From: Candidatus Krumholzibacteriota bacterium
GTDB taxonomy: Bacteria > Krumholzibacteriota > Krumholzibacteriia > Krumholzibacteriales > Krumholzibacteriaceae
Direction: 5' to 3'
Length of the DNA stretch: 64,000 nt
Assembly (NCBI GenBank): GCA_016932415.1
Contig: JAFGCX010000011.1
Location: 1 to 64,000 of the forward strand
Positions 36,770 through 44,734 of this stretch are shown here, piece after piece. The position numbers were made by a program, and so were the translations under genes. Position 1 is the stretch's first letter; the number at the start of each line of letters is the position of its first letter. The notes under the pieces are model-generated. The model was not told the origin of the DNA. It worked only from the letters and a program-made list of their open reading frames with translations, and made no database searches.

Positions 36770-39766
36770 TTAAGAAATCGCCTTGTGCTTTCCGCCGAAC
36801 CTGAGCCTGTCCGAAAAAGCGGTAAACTCTTCAATATCTATGTAACCCTCATCCATAAGGACCTCTATGAAAGCCGAGACAGCCCTGGGATCAAACTGTG
36901 TCCCGGCATTTATCACCAGCTCCTCGATCGATTCCTCGACGGCAAGCTGCTTGCGGAACGGTTTCATGCTGATCATCGATACGTAAGCATCGAGGATGGA
37001 AAGGATCCTCGCTCCGACGGGGATCTGGTCTCCTTTCAATCCCATCGGGTATCCCTTTCCATCGATACGTTCGTGATGCGACAGCATTATCTGGCTGACC
37101 AGGTCGACGAACTCGAGAGGACGCAGAATATCCGCGCCCCGTTTCGGATGACGCCTTATCTCGTCTACTTCCGCGGGGGTAAGTTCGAGAGTCTTTTTGA
37201 GGATCTTCTCACTTACGGTAGTCATCCCCACATCATGTATACTCGAGACATACTGTATTACCTGGATCTCTTTTTCACTCAGCATCAGCTTCCTGGCTAT
37301 CTTGATCGACCAGTTGACAATCTTGCGCCTGAGACCGTTTTTGTCCCTTTTGCACATCTCGCGCAGGGAATGAAGCGAACTTATGGTCTCCTCGATAAAT
37401 GCCCCGTTATCCTCCGAAGTCCTGATGCGGTCGAGTATCTTGGAGAATCTCTGGCTCAGGGAGACAAGAAGCTGCAGGTCGTCTTCATTGAAAGATTCCC
37501 CTGACATCTTGTTGTTCACGTTGATGACGCCTATTATGGTCGTGCCTATTATCAGTGGTACGCTTATAAGCGATTTTGTCTCGTATTGCGGTTTGTTAGT
37601 GTTTCCGGCGATTCCGAGTTCCTCGACATTTTCGATGAGAAGCGGCTCGCCCGTTTCGGCGACCTTTCCCGCGATGCTCCTTCCCAGCTTCACTCTCGCC
37701 TTTTCCACAATCTCCTCATCAAGTCCATACGCGTTCTTGATATAGAGTTCTTTTCTTTCCTGGTCGATCAGCATGAGGGAGACGATCTTCGCGCAAAGCA
37801 TCTCGGCAACAACGCTCACCGTCAGCTGGAATATCTCGGTGATCTTGTTTTTTTCATCTGCCGATCCAAAAAGGAATCCAAGGAGATCGTTGAAGTGATG
37901 CTCTTTTGGAATGGTGAAGGTAAAGACGCTTCCCTTATCGATCTCGCTGCTGACCTGGATATATCCACCGTGCTGTTCTATAATATTCTTAACAATAGCA
38001 AGCCCCAGCCCGACTCCATCCCCGACTCCCTTGCCAACCTGGTAGAACTGCTTGAAGATACTCTTTAGATCATCCTCCGGTATACCCATTCCCTCGTCTT
38101 CTATCGTCACCCTTATGGAAACTGCATCCTCGACCGCGTCGACGCTGATCCTTCCCCCGGTCGATGAATATTTCACCGCGTTTCCGATGATATTTATGAA
38201 TACCTGCTTTATCAAATCCTCGTCCCCGTCAACCATGGGAAGCTCTTCGGGGAACCTGGTGATAAGATGCAGTCTTTTATCCTGAAGGTAGGGTTGCATC
38301 GAGGAATCGACCTCCTCGACGACCTTTCTCAGGTCGAAGACATTTCTTTTCAGGGTCCGCTGCCCGAATTCTATCTTCGAGACGTCGAGCACCTTGCTGA
38401 CCATTCTTATCAGCCTGTCCGTCTCGTTCGAGACGACCTCAAGAAAATCTCCCTTTTCCTTGAAAGAGGGGTCGTCAATATGATCCTTCAGAGACTCGAC
38501 ATAAGCCTTGATCGAGGTAAGCGGAGTCCTGAATTCATGAGAAAGATGAGAGATATATCCCATTTTAAGCTTGTTGGAGCCTTCAAGCCGTTCATTATCC
38601 TGTTCAAGCCTGTCTATCCGGGAGTTCATCACTTCAAAGAGCCTGCTTTTTTCTATCGCCGTGGCGACCTGGCCGGAAAGTATTGTCAACGAGCGAATAT
38701 CCTCGTGAAGAAACGGCGCCTGCTGGCGGTCGCAAGCGAGCAACAGACCGATCCTCTCCCTGCCGGCTACAATGGGAACGGCGAGAAGCGTCCTGAAACC
38801 CCTTCCCGAGATGAACCCGGATCTCGAGGCCGCCCGGCTGTCTGATATATCTTCGATGGTAAATCCGTCATCCTGTTTCAACGATTCGACAAGCAGCGGA
38901 TCATCATCGTATTTTCCGTCATGCTTGACGGTCACGATCCCTTTTTCGCCGAGCTCGACGAAATTGACTATCTCCTTCTTCTGGTTGACAAGGATCACCG
39001 CCGCCCAGGGCCTGCGAAGAAGAAGGGTGATCTCCTTGCATACCATCTTCAGGAGAGTATCGAGGTTTATCACCGAGTTGATACCGAGACTTATGTCATA
39101 CAGCCTGGCCAGCTCGACTATCCTTTTTTTGGAATTTACAAGCCGGTCCTCGGTCTTCCTGAAATATATGTCGAAATTATCGTAAAAAGTGCTGAACAGA
39201 TATGTCATGAGGCTCATGAACCCACCGATCACGAGGATCCCGCCGGACATATAATGAGGATCCGTCATACCGGCAGCCTGGGCGCCGAAACAGGAATGAT
39301 GAGGAATGACACCCCTGATCTCGAGATATCCGAGTAGAGAGATTGAAAGGACTGTCAGAGTGGTCACCGCTACTCCGGCTCTGATCGCCGGCAGAAGCCT
39401 TCCGGCGAAGAACAGCGGAATGACGAGTACAAATATGAAAGGACTCTCGATCGTCCCGGTAAAATAGACCAGGGCGATCACCGTTGCCAGATCGACCGAT
39501 ATCGTAACCCAGGAAAGAAAGTCCTCTCCGAGATGGCCGCTTCTCTGCATCCTGATTATCCGCGGCTCAACGCTCGTGAGAATAAGATTAAGGAAAGCCG
39601 AGCCGAGAAAAGTCGTGATTATAAGACCTGAATTGTAATCGAAAGCAGCTATTTCCTTGGCCACGTATACTATACAGAATATCACAACAAGCTCGATCAG
39701 TCTTATCTGCGGTATGCTGACGAATTTTCGCTGATTTTCTTCGATCTTCGCGCTTGCCGGCATCAT
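36770..39766 (-). CDS. Membrane histidine kinase fused to GAF and HD-GYP domain
   Basis: 998 residues. About six membrane helices (20-195), GAF (225-375), HisKA with His410 (SHEFRTPL), HATPase (515-620; DEGMG, GVGLGLA), a second GAF (640-780) and HD-GYP (800-985). The HD-GYP keeps His844-Asp845, His873, HH897-898, GKGYP and Asp926, so c-di-GMP hydrolysis is plausible. The usual first His of the fold is Asn or Trp (VNWS). HD-GYP fused C-terminally to a full kinase is rare; such domains normally sit on response regulators. The stop is 16 nt before the paralogous kinase gene, and the start is 6 nt after the soluble kinase gene. Confidence 0.9.
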   Translation of the reverse strand: MMPASAKIEENQRKFVSIPQIRLIELVVIFCIVYVAKEIAAFDYNSGLIITTFLGSAFLNLILTSVEPRIIRMQRSGHLGEDFLSWVTISVDLATVIALVYFTGTIESPFIFVLVIPLFFAGRLLPAIRAGVAVTTLTVLSISLLGYLEIRGVIPHHSCFGAQAAGMTDPHYMSGGILVIGGFMSLMTYLFSTFYDNFDIYFRKTEDRLVNSKKRIVELARLYDISLGINSVINLDTLLKMVCKEITLLLRRPWAAVILVNQKKEIVNFVELGEKGIVTVKHDGKYDDDPLLVESLKQDDGFTIEDISDSRAASRSGFISGRGFRTLLAVPIVAGRERIGLLLACDRQQAPFLHEDIRSLTILSGQVATAIEKSRLFEVMNSRIDRLEQDNERLEGSNKLKMGYISHLSHEFRTPLTSIKAYVESLKDHIDDPSFKEKGDFLEVVSNETDRLIRMVSKVLDVSKIEFGQRTLKRNVFDLRKVVEEVDSSMQPYLQDKRLHLITRFPEELPMVDGDEDLIKQVFINIIGNAVKYSSTGGRISVDAVEDAVSIRVTIEDEGMGIPEDDLKSIFKQFYQVGKGVGDGVGLGLAIVKNIIEQHGGYIQVSSEIDKGSVFTFTIPKEHHFNDLLGFLFGSADEKNKITEIFQLTVSVVAEMLCAKIVSLMLIDQERKELYIKNAYGLDEEIVEKARVKLGRSIAGKVAETGEPLLIENVEELGIAGNTNKPQYETKSLISVPLIIGTTIIGVINVNNKMSGESFNEDDLQLLVSLSQRFSKILDRIRTSEDNGAFIEETISSLHSLREMCKRDKNGLRRKIVNWSIKIARKLMLSEKEIQVIQYVSSIHDVGMTTVSEKILKKTLELTPAEVDEIRRHPKRGADILRPLEFVDLVSQIMLSHHERIDGKGYPMGLKGDQIPVGARILSILDAYVSMISMKPFRKQLAVEESIEELVINAGTQFDPRAVSAFIEVLMDEGYIDIEEFTAFSDRLRFGGKHKAIS

Positions 39767-39772
39767 GCTACC

Positions 39773-40603
39773 CTAACCTATTCTTTCATATGGATCCGGA
39801 TTCTCATCGTGGATCGGGATCGCTATCGTCGCCGTCACACCCCTGCCCGGTCCGCTCTTGATACGGATATCTCCCATCATGATATTCATGACATTTTTCA
39901 CGAGGGAAAGCCCCAGCCCCAGGCCGCTGACCTTCTCCCTGGCGCTGCCCCTGTAGAAGGGGTCGAATATCTCCTTTATCTCTTCTTCCGATATCCCTGA
40001 TCCGTAGTCCCTGACCGTGATAATCAACAGCCGTTTTCTTGATATTCCCCGCCTGTCGACCTGAAGGGTCGCCGACACCTCTACCGGCTCTGCATTCCCC
40101 CCGTGCTTCAACCCGTTCGAGACAAGGTTGTCCAGTGCTATCTCGAGGCACCCCGCCCTCAACAGGAATACCGGCATATCCCGGTCTATGTTGTTTACCA
40201 GGCCGGGGGAAGAGTCTGCATATTTGTTTTTCAGCTCTTCGACCATTTTATAAAGATCTACTTCCTGCAGATCGTCTCCGTTATCTGACGATCTGTCGAA
40301 GCGAAGCATCTGGATGAACGCCTCAACGAGATCCTGCAGTTCCTCGGCGGCTTTTTTCGCCTTGGAGAAATATCCCAGTTCTTTCTCTCCTGAAATATTC
40401 TCAAACCTTGATTCAAGAAGCTGAAGATATCCGCTTATCGATGTAAGGGGCCTGTTGAGTTCATGACCGACTATCATCCGCGCCGAATCGAATATGCTTT
40501 CATACCTCTTGATCTCGGAACGAAGCGCTTTGATCTCTTTTTCGATATCAAAATCGGCGAGCGCGGCTCCTGATTTTTTGTCGTCTTCCGAGATAATCGC
40601 CAA
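39773..40603 (-). CDS. Soluble sensor histidine kinase
   Basis: 276 residues with no membrane segment. HisKA with His47 in GHELNRPLTS, then HATPase with DNLVSNGLKHG, DYGSG and GLGLGLSLVK. The first 30 residues are charged and lack a sensor domain, so its input is probably another protein or a cytosolic cue. The start is TTG at 40603 behind GGAGG. It sits between the diguanylate cyclase response regulator and the two large kinases and may phosphorylate either regulator. Confidence 0.9.
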   Translation of the reverse strand: MAIISEDDKKSGAALADFDIEKEIKALRSEIKRYESIFDSARMIVGHELNRPLTSISGYLQLLESRFENISGEKELGYFSKAKKAAEELQDLVEAFIQMLRFDRSSDNGDDLQEVDLYKMVEELKNKYADSSPGLVNNIDRDMPVFLLRAGCLEIALDNLVSNGLKHGGNAEPVEVSATLQVDRRGISRKRLLIITVRDYGSGISEEEIKEIFDPFYRGSAREKVSGLGLGLSLVKNVMNIMMGDIRIKSGPGRGVTATIAIPIHDENPDPYERIG

Positions 40604-40651
40604 GATCGTTCCTCCATGATATCCGGCCCGGCCGTCTCAAGCGGCCAGGAA

Positions 40652-41629
40652 TCACTGCTCTATCTTCTCGGCAGGGCTCGTCTTCCTGCGTCTCTCCCTT
40701 ACGACGACGCTTCCGGTCATCCCCTTGCCGAATTTTTTCAGTTCCGACGCTATATCGCTGACCTGCGCAAAGTGGCGCAAACGCCTCTCTTCATTGACGA
40801 CGATCGCGACTGTCAGAGACATCAGAGGTACCCTCTTGATCTCTCCGAGACGGTTTCTGATCTCCAGATATCCCCTCCGGATATCTTCTTCGTTCATGAG
40901 GAAGAGGGATCCCTTGTCGAATTCATCTATTATGTGCCGTGAAACAAATTCAGCGCGGTCGACGGAGGTGAGGATGATAAAATCATCTCCTCCAATATGT
41001 CCCACAAAATCGTTCTGCCCGCCCAGGGAATTGACCGCTTCGGATATCGTGTCGGCGACAAAAAGGATCGATTCGTCGCCCTTCTGGTAGCCATAGTAGT
41101 CGTTATAAGCCTTGAAATTATCGATGTCGATATAGAGGAAGGCGAACGATTCCCCCGCCTCGATCCTTTTCTGAAGTTCCTTCTCGATCACCTTGTTTCC
41201 CGCGAACCCTGTCAGGGGATTGGCATTCTTCTGCTTCTGGCTCCATTCGAGGACATTTCTTACGCGGAGGATCAATTCTTCATTTGAATATGGTTTTACC
41301 AGGTAGTCGTTGGCGCCGCCCCCTAGACCCTTTATCTTGTCCGCCAGGTCGCTCTTGGCGGTAAGCATTATTATCGGTATCTGCGAAGTCTGAAAATTGG
41401 ACCGAAGTTTTTTACATACTTCGAATCCGTCCATCTTCGGCATCATCAGGTCGAGGATCAAAAGATCCGGTCTTTCGCGGTGTACCAGCTCGAGGGCTAC
41501 TTCGCCGTTCTCAGCTGTTATCACGTCGAATCCGAATTTTTCCAGCTGGAACTGCAGTATCCTTCTGATATGTTCCTCGTCATCGACGACGAGTATTTTG
41601 AATTCTCCATTTACGTCTTCCGACCCCAT
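40652..41629 (-). CDS. Response regulator diguanylate cyclase (REC-GGDEF)
   Basis: 325 residues. Receiver domain (10-125) with Asp60 and the Lys of VKPY; GGDEF domain (135-305) with active-site GGDDF (213-217). The guanine contacts Asn (YNDYYG) and Asp (KGDES) are conserved, which points to c-di-GMP rather than cGAMP. The inhibitory RxxD site before the active motif is missing (GQND). It is the first gene of the operon; it would make the second messenger that the HD-GYP domains of the downstream kinases bind or degrade. Confidence 0.92.
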   Translation of the reverse strand: MGSEDVNGEFKILVVDDEEHIRRILQFQLEKFGFDVITAENGEVALELVHRERPDLLILDLMMPKMDGFEVCKKLRSNFQTSQIPIIMLTAKSDLADKIKGLGGGANDYLVKPYSNEELILRVRNVLEWSQKQKNANPLTGFAGNKVIEKELQKRIEAGESFAFLYIDIDNFKAYNDYYGYQKGDESILFVADTISEAVNSLGGQNDFVGHIGGDDFIILTSVDRAEFVSRHIIDEFDKGSLFLMNEEDIRRGYLEIRNRLGEIKRVPLMSLTVAIVVNEERRLRHFAQVSDIASELKKFGKGMTGSVVVRERRRKTSPAEKIEQ

Positions 41630-41899
41630 CAGACATTGCTCCAGACACTCTATATTTCGATCTCTGCAGGATGTGCATAAAACTCATGCATTTGCGAGTT
41701 CGCAATTTATATGCCAAGGAGCAAGAGGAGGGAACTTGTTATAACTGGTTGTAATAATTGTCGATAGAAATAGTTTTTGTCCAGCGCGTGGAAAGTCCGG
41801 GAAATTTTATTCGCAGAATGACAGAAAGAGGAGAAACTCTTTTCGCATAAAGAGATATCATCCGGGGAGATAGCATCTGCAATGGTTGAGCAATTCCAC
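41630..41899. other. Intergenic region upstream of the signalling operon
   Basis: 270 nt with no convincing gene. It must hold the promoter of the five-gene signalling operon; the best minus-strand guess (TCGACA, complement of 41759-41764, with TATAAC, complement of 41738-41743) has a short 15-nt spacer. A 6-bp hairpin at 41825-41842 may end tsaD transcripts. Confidence 0.35.
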
Positions 41900-42910
41900 C
41901 TATGCCCAGGATTCGAGCTGTCCACGGGGAAAAGTGTTGAGTTCAAGACCGGCGGTCTTTCCCGCTGCAAAATGATAGTACCCGGCGCACGCGATCATGG
42001 CGGCATTGTCGGTGCAATAGTGAAAGTCGGGCCAGGAGACGCTCACTCCCTCCCTGCCAAGAGATCTTTTCATCACCTCTCTCAATCTTTTGTTTGCCGC
42101 TACTCCACCGGCTATATACAACCGGTCAACGCCTGACCTGCTTGAAGCCAGCCTCGCTTTGATGGTGAGGATATCGACGATCGCCTCCTGCGCCGAGGCG
42201 GCGATATCCGCCACGACGCTCCCTGTCCGGTCGTCCATCGATTCAAATCGCAATCTTACGGCGGTCTTCAGACCGGAGAACGAAAGATCGCATTCACCCG
42301 AATTTTTCAGCGCCCTTGGGAATTGATAGGCATCTCTTCTACCCTTTTCCGCTGCTTTTTCAATCGAAGGCCCTCCCGGATAGGAAAGACCGAGCATCTT
42401 CGCTATCTTGTCGAAAGCTTCTCCTGCCGCGTCATCCTTCGTCCCTCCAAGAAATTCATACCTGCCCGGCCTGTCGACCTTGAGGAACTGGGAATGTCCC
42501 CCGGAGACTACCAGCACGACAGATGGAGTCTCGAAATCCCCGTCGATCGCGTTGGCCAGGATATGTCCCTCTAGATGATGGACGCCGACAAGGGGTACGC
42601 CTGCCCCGTACGACAGGGCCTTTGCGAACGAGAGTCCGACCAGAAGCGAACCGGTCAGTCCCGGTCCGTTCGTCACCGCTATCCCCGAGAGGTCTCCGGG
42701 TTCGATCCCTGCCTTTTCCATGACGGAACAATAGAGAGGCAGAAGGGTGCGCATATGGGATCTCGAAGCTATTTCCGGCACGACACCGCCATACTTCTCA
42801 TGGTCGAGCTGCGCCGAGGTCATCTGGACCACTATCCCCCTTTCCGGTGAATAGATGGCGCACGAAGTGTCGTCGCACGAGGTCTCGATGCCTAGATAGA
42901 GTTCCTCCAC
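41900..42910 (-). CDS. tsaD: tRNA N6-adenosine threonylcarbamoyltransferase
   Basis: 336 residues, ASKHA fold. Transfers threonylcarbamoyl to A37 of tRNAs that read ANN codons. GIETSCDDTS at the N-terminus, the metal site HHLEGH, VSGGHSQF and FSGLKTAV are diagnostic. It works with TsaB, TsaC and TsaE, none of which is adjacent here. It is the last gene of the HAD-nnrD-thiL-phosphatase unit. Confidence 0.96.
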   Translation of the reverse strand: MEELYLGIETSCDDTSCAIYSPERGIVVQMTSAQLDHEKYGGVVPEIASRSHMRTLLPLYCSVMEKAGIEPGDLSGIAVTNGPGLTGSLLVGLSFAKALSYGAGVPLVGVHHLEGHILANAIDGDFETPSVVLVVSGGHSQFLKVDRPGRYEFLGGTKDDAAGEAFDKIAKMLGLSYPGGPSIEKAAEKGRRDAYQFPRALKNSGECDLSFSGLKTAVRLRFESMDDRTGSVVADIAASAQEAIVDILTIKARLASSRSGVDRLYIAGGVAANKRLREVMKRSLGREGVSVSWPDFHYCTDNAAMIACAGYYHFAAGKTAGLELNTFPRGQLESWA

Positions 42911-42928
42911 CTGAATTCCTTCCGGTTT

Positions 42929-43549
42929 TCAAATCCCTGACATGACGCTCTTCCACTTCCATGGCATCAGGTTCATATAGACGATCCTCGCCGTCCGGCC
43001 AGCCGGCAAATCAAGGAGACTTACCGAAGCATTGGCTATCGATATTCTGTGGATCGAATCGAGCCCGGTGCCGAGAAAGTGGGCTATGGCCGGTTTTATA
43101 ACATCGCTATGCGAGACAAGCGCCGCGCGGCCGCTTTTTTCTTCCCTGGCGATCCTGTCTATAGAAGCAAGCACCCTCTCCTGAATGTCGGCGATCCCCT
43201 CGTTCCGCGAAAAGGACGAAGCGGTGGGACGCGCTGAATAGAGGATGAAATCCTCGTCCTTTTCAAGCTCCGAATACCTCTTTCCCACCCATTTCTCGTA
43301 CGGAGATTCATTCAGCCTCGGTTCTTCGACTATCTGCGCGTCCCACGAGCTGGCCAGGATGCTGGCAGTCTCCATAGTCCTCACCAGCGTCCCGGAGTAT
43401 ATCGTTCCTATCTTCTCACCGGCAAGAAAGCGGCCGAGGCTTTCGACCATCTCCCGTCCCCTGGAATTGAGAGATACCGGGCTCAGGCCCATCACCCTTC
43501 GCTCATCGTTCCAGTCGGTCCTTCCATGCCTTACGATATACAGCAGCAT
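42929..43549 (-). CDS. Histidine phosphatase family protein
   Basis: 206 residues. The catalytic RHGRT (His at residue 8), an arginine in SGTLVRTMETA and the second His in VSHSD define the phosphoglycerate-mutase-like acid phosphatases (GpmB/CobC group). The substrate cannot be told: it could be a cofactor-independent housekeeping phosphatase or alpha-ribazole phosphatase, although no cobalamin genes are near. It lies 18 nt upstream of tsaD. Confidence 0.88.
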   Translation of the reverse strand: MLLYIVRHGRTDWNDERRVMGLSPVSLNSRGREMVESLGRFLAGEKIGTIYSGTLVRTMETASILASSWDAQIVEEPRLNESPYEKWVGKRYSELEKDEDFILYSARPTASSFSRNEGIADIQERVLASIDRIAREEKSGRAALVSHSDVIKPAIAHFLGTGLDSIHRISIANASVSLLDLPAGRTARIVYMNLMPWKWKSVMSGI

Positions 43550-43600
43550 ATCTCTCCGATCCCCCTCTCCCGCCTTACCACCCCGCCGGGACAGGCCGGA

Positions 43601-44698
43601 TCATTGAAAATCATGTTCATATCCACTTTCCACGATCTTTCGCTTCTTTCCGTCATACCCTCTTGCCTTCATACCCTCGATAGGATCTGTCAGTTCCCCT
43701 ATTACAGCGGCACCTTCGGGCACAGTACCGCCGGTGAGACCGCTTATCGCCGCCATCTGTGAATATTCCTCGCCGCTTGCAAGAGAGACTCTTTCGATCT
43801 GGTCTTCCCCGAACACCTGACCTGTCGCGAGAAAAGAGGGAACCGGGATAGCCTGAAGGTCTATCAAGGCCCCTGTTCCGCTCGCGCCGCAAAGAGAGGC
43901 AAGCTCTTCAGCGATCCCGTCGCTTATATCGGTCATCGCGGTGATCTTCAATCCCCTCGAATCAATATCTTTCCTGTTCACCCTGACCGCTCTCGGCACG
44001 AGATGCTGCTTGATCAGCCCGATTATTTCCACCACCCGCCGGTTTAATCCCTTTTCCCCCGCCATACCGGCTATATCTTCCATCGTCGTATCGGTCGACA
44101 GGGCCGGCATGATCTCTTTTATCTTATCCCTCTCTTTTTCCCCCAATCGCATAAAATCTCGCGCCATGCCGTTGCCTTCAGGAGTGTCAAAAATCTCTCC
44201 CAGCGTCCATAGTCCGGCCATGGAACCTCCGCATTCTCCGAAGAGGACCAGAGAATCCCCTTTCATCGCCCCTTCTCTCTTCAGAGCGGAACCTTTTTCC
44301 ACCGATCCGAGGATAGATATGTCAAAAAAGAAGAATTCCGGCGAAAAAACGGTATCCCCTCCGGCGAGCCGCAGATCGTAACAGGCGCATCCTTTTTTCA
44401 ACCCCTCGATCATATCCTCGACATCCTTCTCCTGGCAGCCTGCCGGCACACCGGCAGAGAGGAGTATCCTCAGAGGCCTGCCTCCCATCGAGTATATGTC
44501 TGAGACGTTTGAGGTTATCGCTTTCTGGACAGCCTGGCTGAGGGTCGAATATTTCCGTCTGAAATGGACACCCTCCACGACGGCGTCGGAAGCAAAAAGA
44601 AGGTCCCCCTCGGGGCAGGGAAAAACAGCAGTGTCATCACCGATGCCGCTTCCCGGAAATGCTTCCCTGATCCTCTCTATGATCTGCTTTTCCCTGAT
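43601..44698 (-). CDS. thiL: Thiamine-monophosphate kinase, apparent non-AUG start
   Basis: Phosphorylates thiamine phosphate to the diphosphate. The family core needs GIGDD (Mg-ATP site), ASDAVVEGVHF and GGDT, all present in one frame. The first AUG/GUG/UUG in that frame is the GTG at 44578, which lies after GIGDD and would delete the active site. Upstream the frame is open to the nnrD stop (TAA, 44735-44737) but offers no standard start. A perfect GGAGG sits 5 nt before an ATC at 44698, giving 365 residues that align with a full family N-terminus. I therefore propose initiation at AUC (or the ATC at 44701). A sequencing error is the alternative. Confidence 0.8.
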   Translation of the reverse strand: MREKQIIERIREAFPGSGIGDDTAVFPCPEGDLLFASDAVVEGVHFRRKYSTLSQAVQKAITSNVSDIYSMGGRPLRILLSAGVPAGCQEKDVEDMIEGLKKGCACYDLRLAGGDTVFSPEFFFFDISILGSVEKGSALKREGAMKGDSLVLFGECGGSMAGLWTLGEIFDTPEGNGMARDFMRLGEKERDKIKEIMPALSTDTTMEDIAGMAGEKGLNRRVVEIIGLIKQHLVPRAVRVNRKDIDSRGLKITAMTDISDGIAEELASLCGASGTGALIDLQAIPVPSFLATGQVFGEDQIERVSLASGEEYSQMAAISGLTGGTVPEGAAVIGELTDPIEGMKARGYDGKKRKIVESGYEHDFQ

Positions 44699-44734
44699 GA
44701 TATCCTCCCGGTATCTGCCACTTTTCCAGAGCTT

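Noticed and set aside
40652-41629. GGDEF enzyme making cGAMP (Hypr type)
   Set aside because: The residue that is Ser in that group is Asp here (KGDES), as in ordinary diguanylate cyclases.
41707-41970. Possible 87-codon gene on the minus strand between tsaD and the signalling operon
   Set aside because: It overlaps the tsaD 3' end, has no ribosome-binding site and no recognisable feature.
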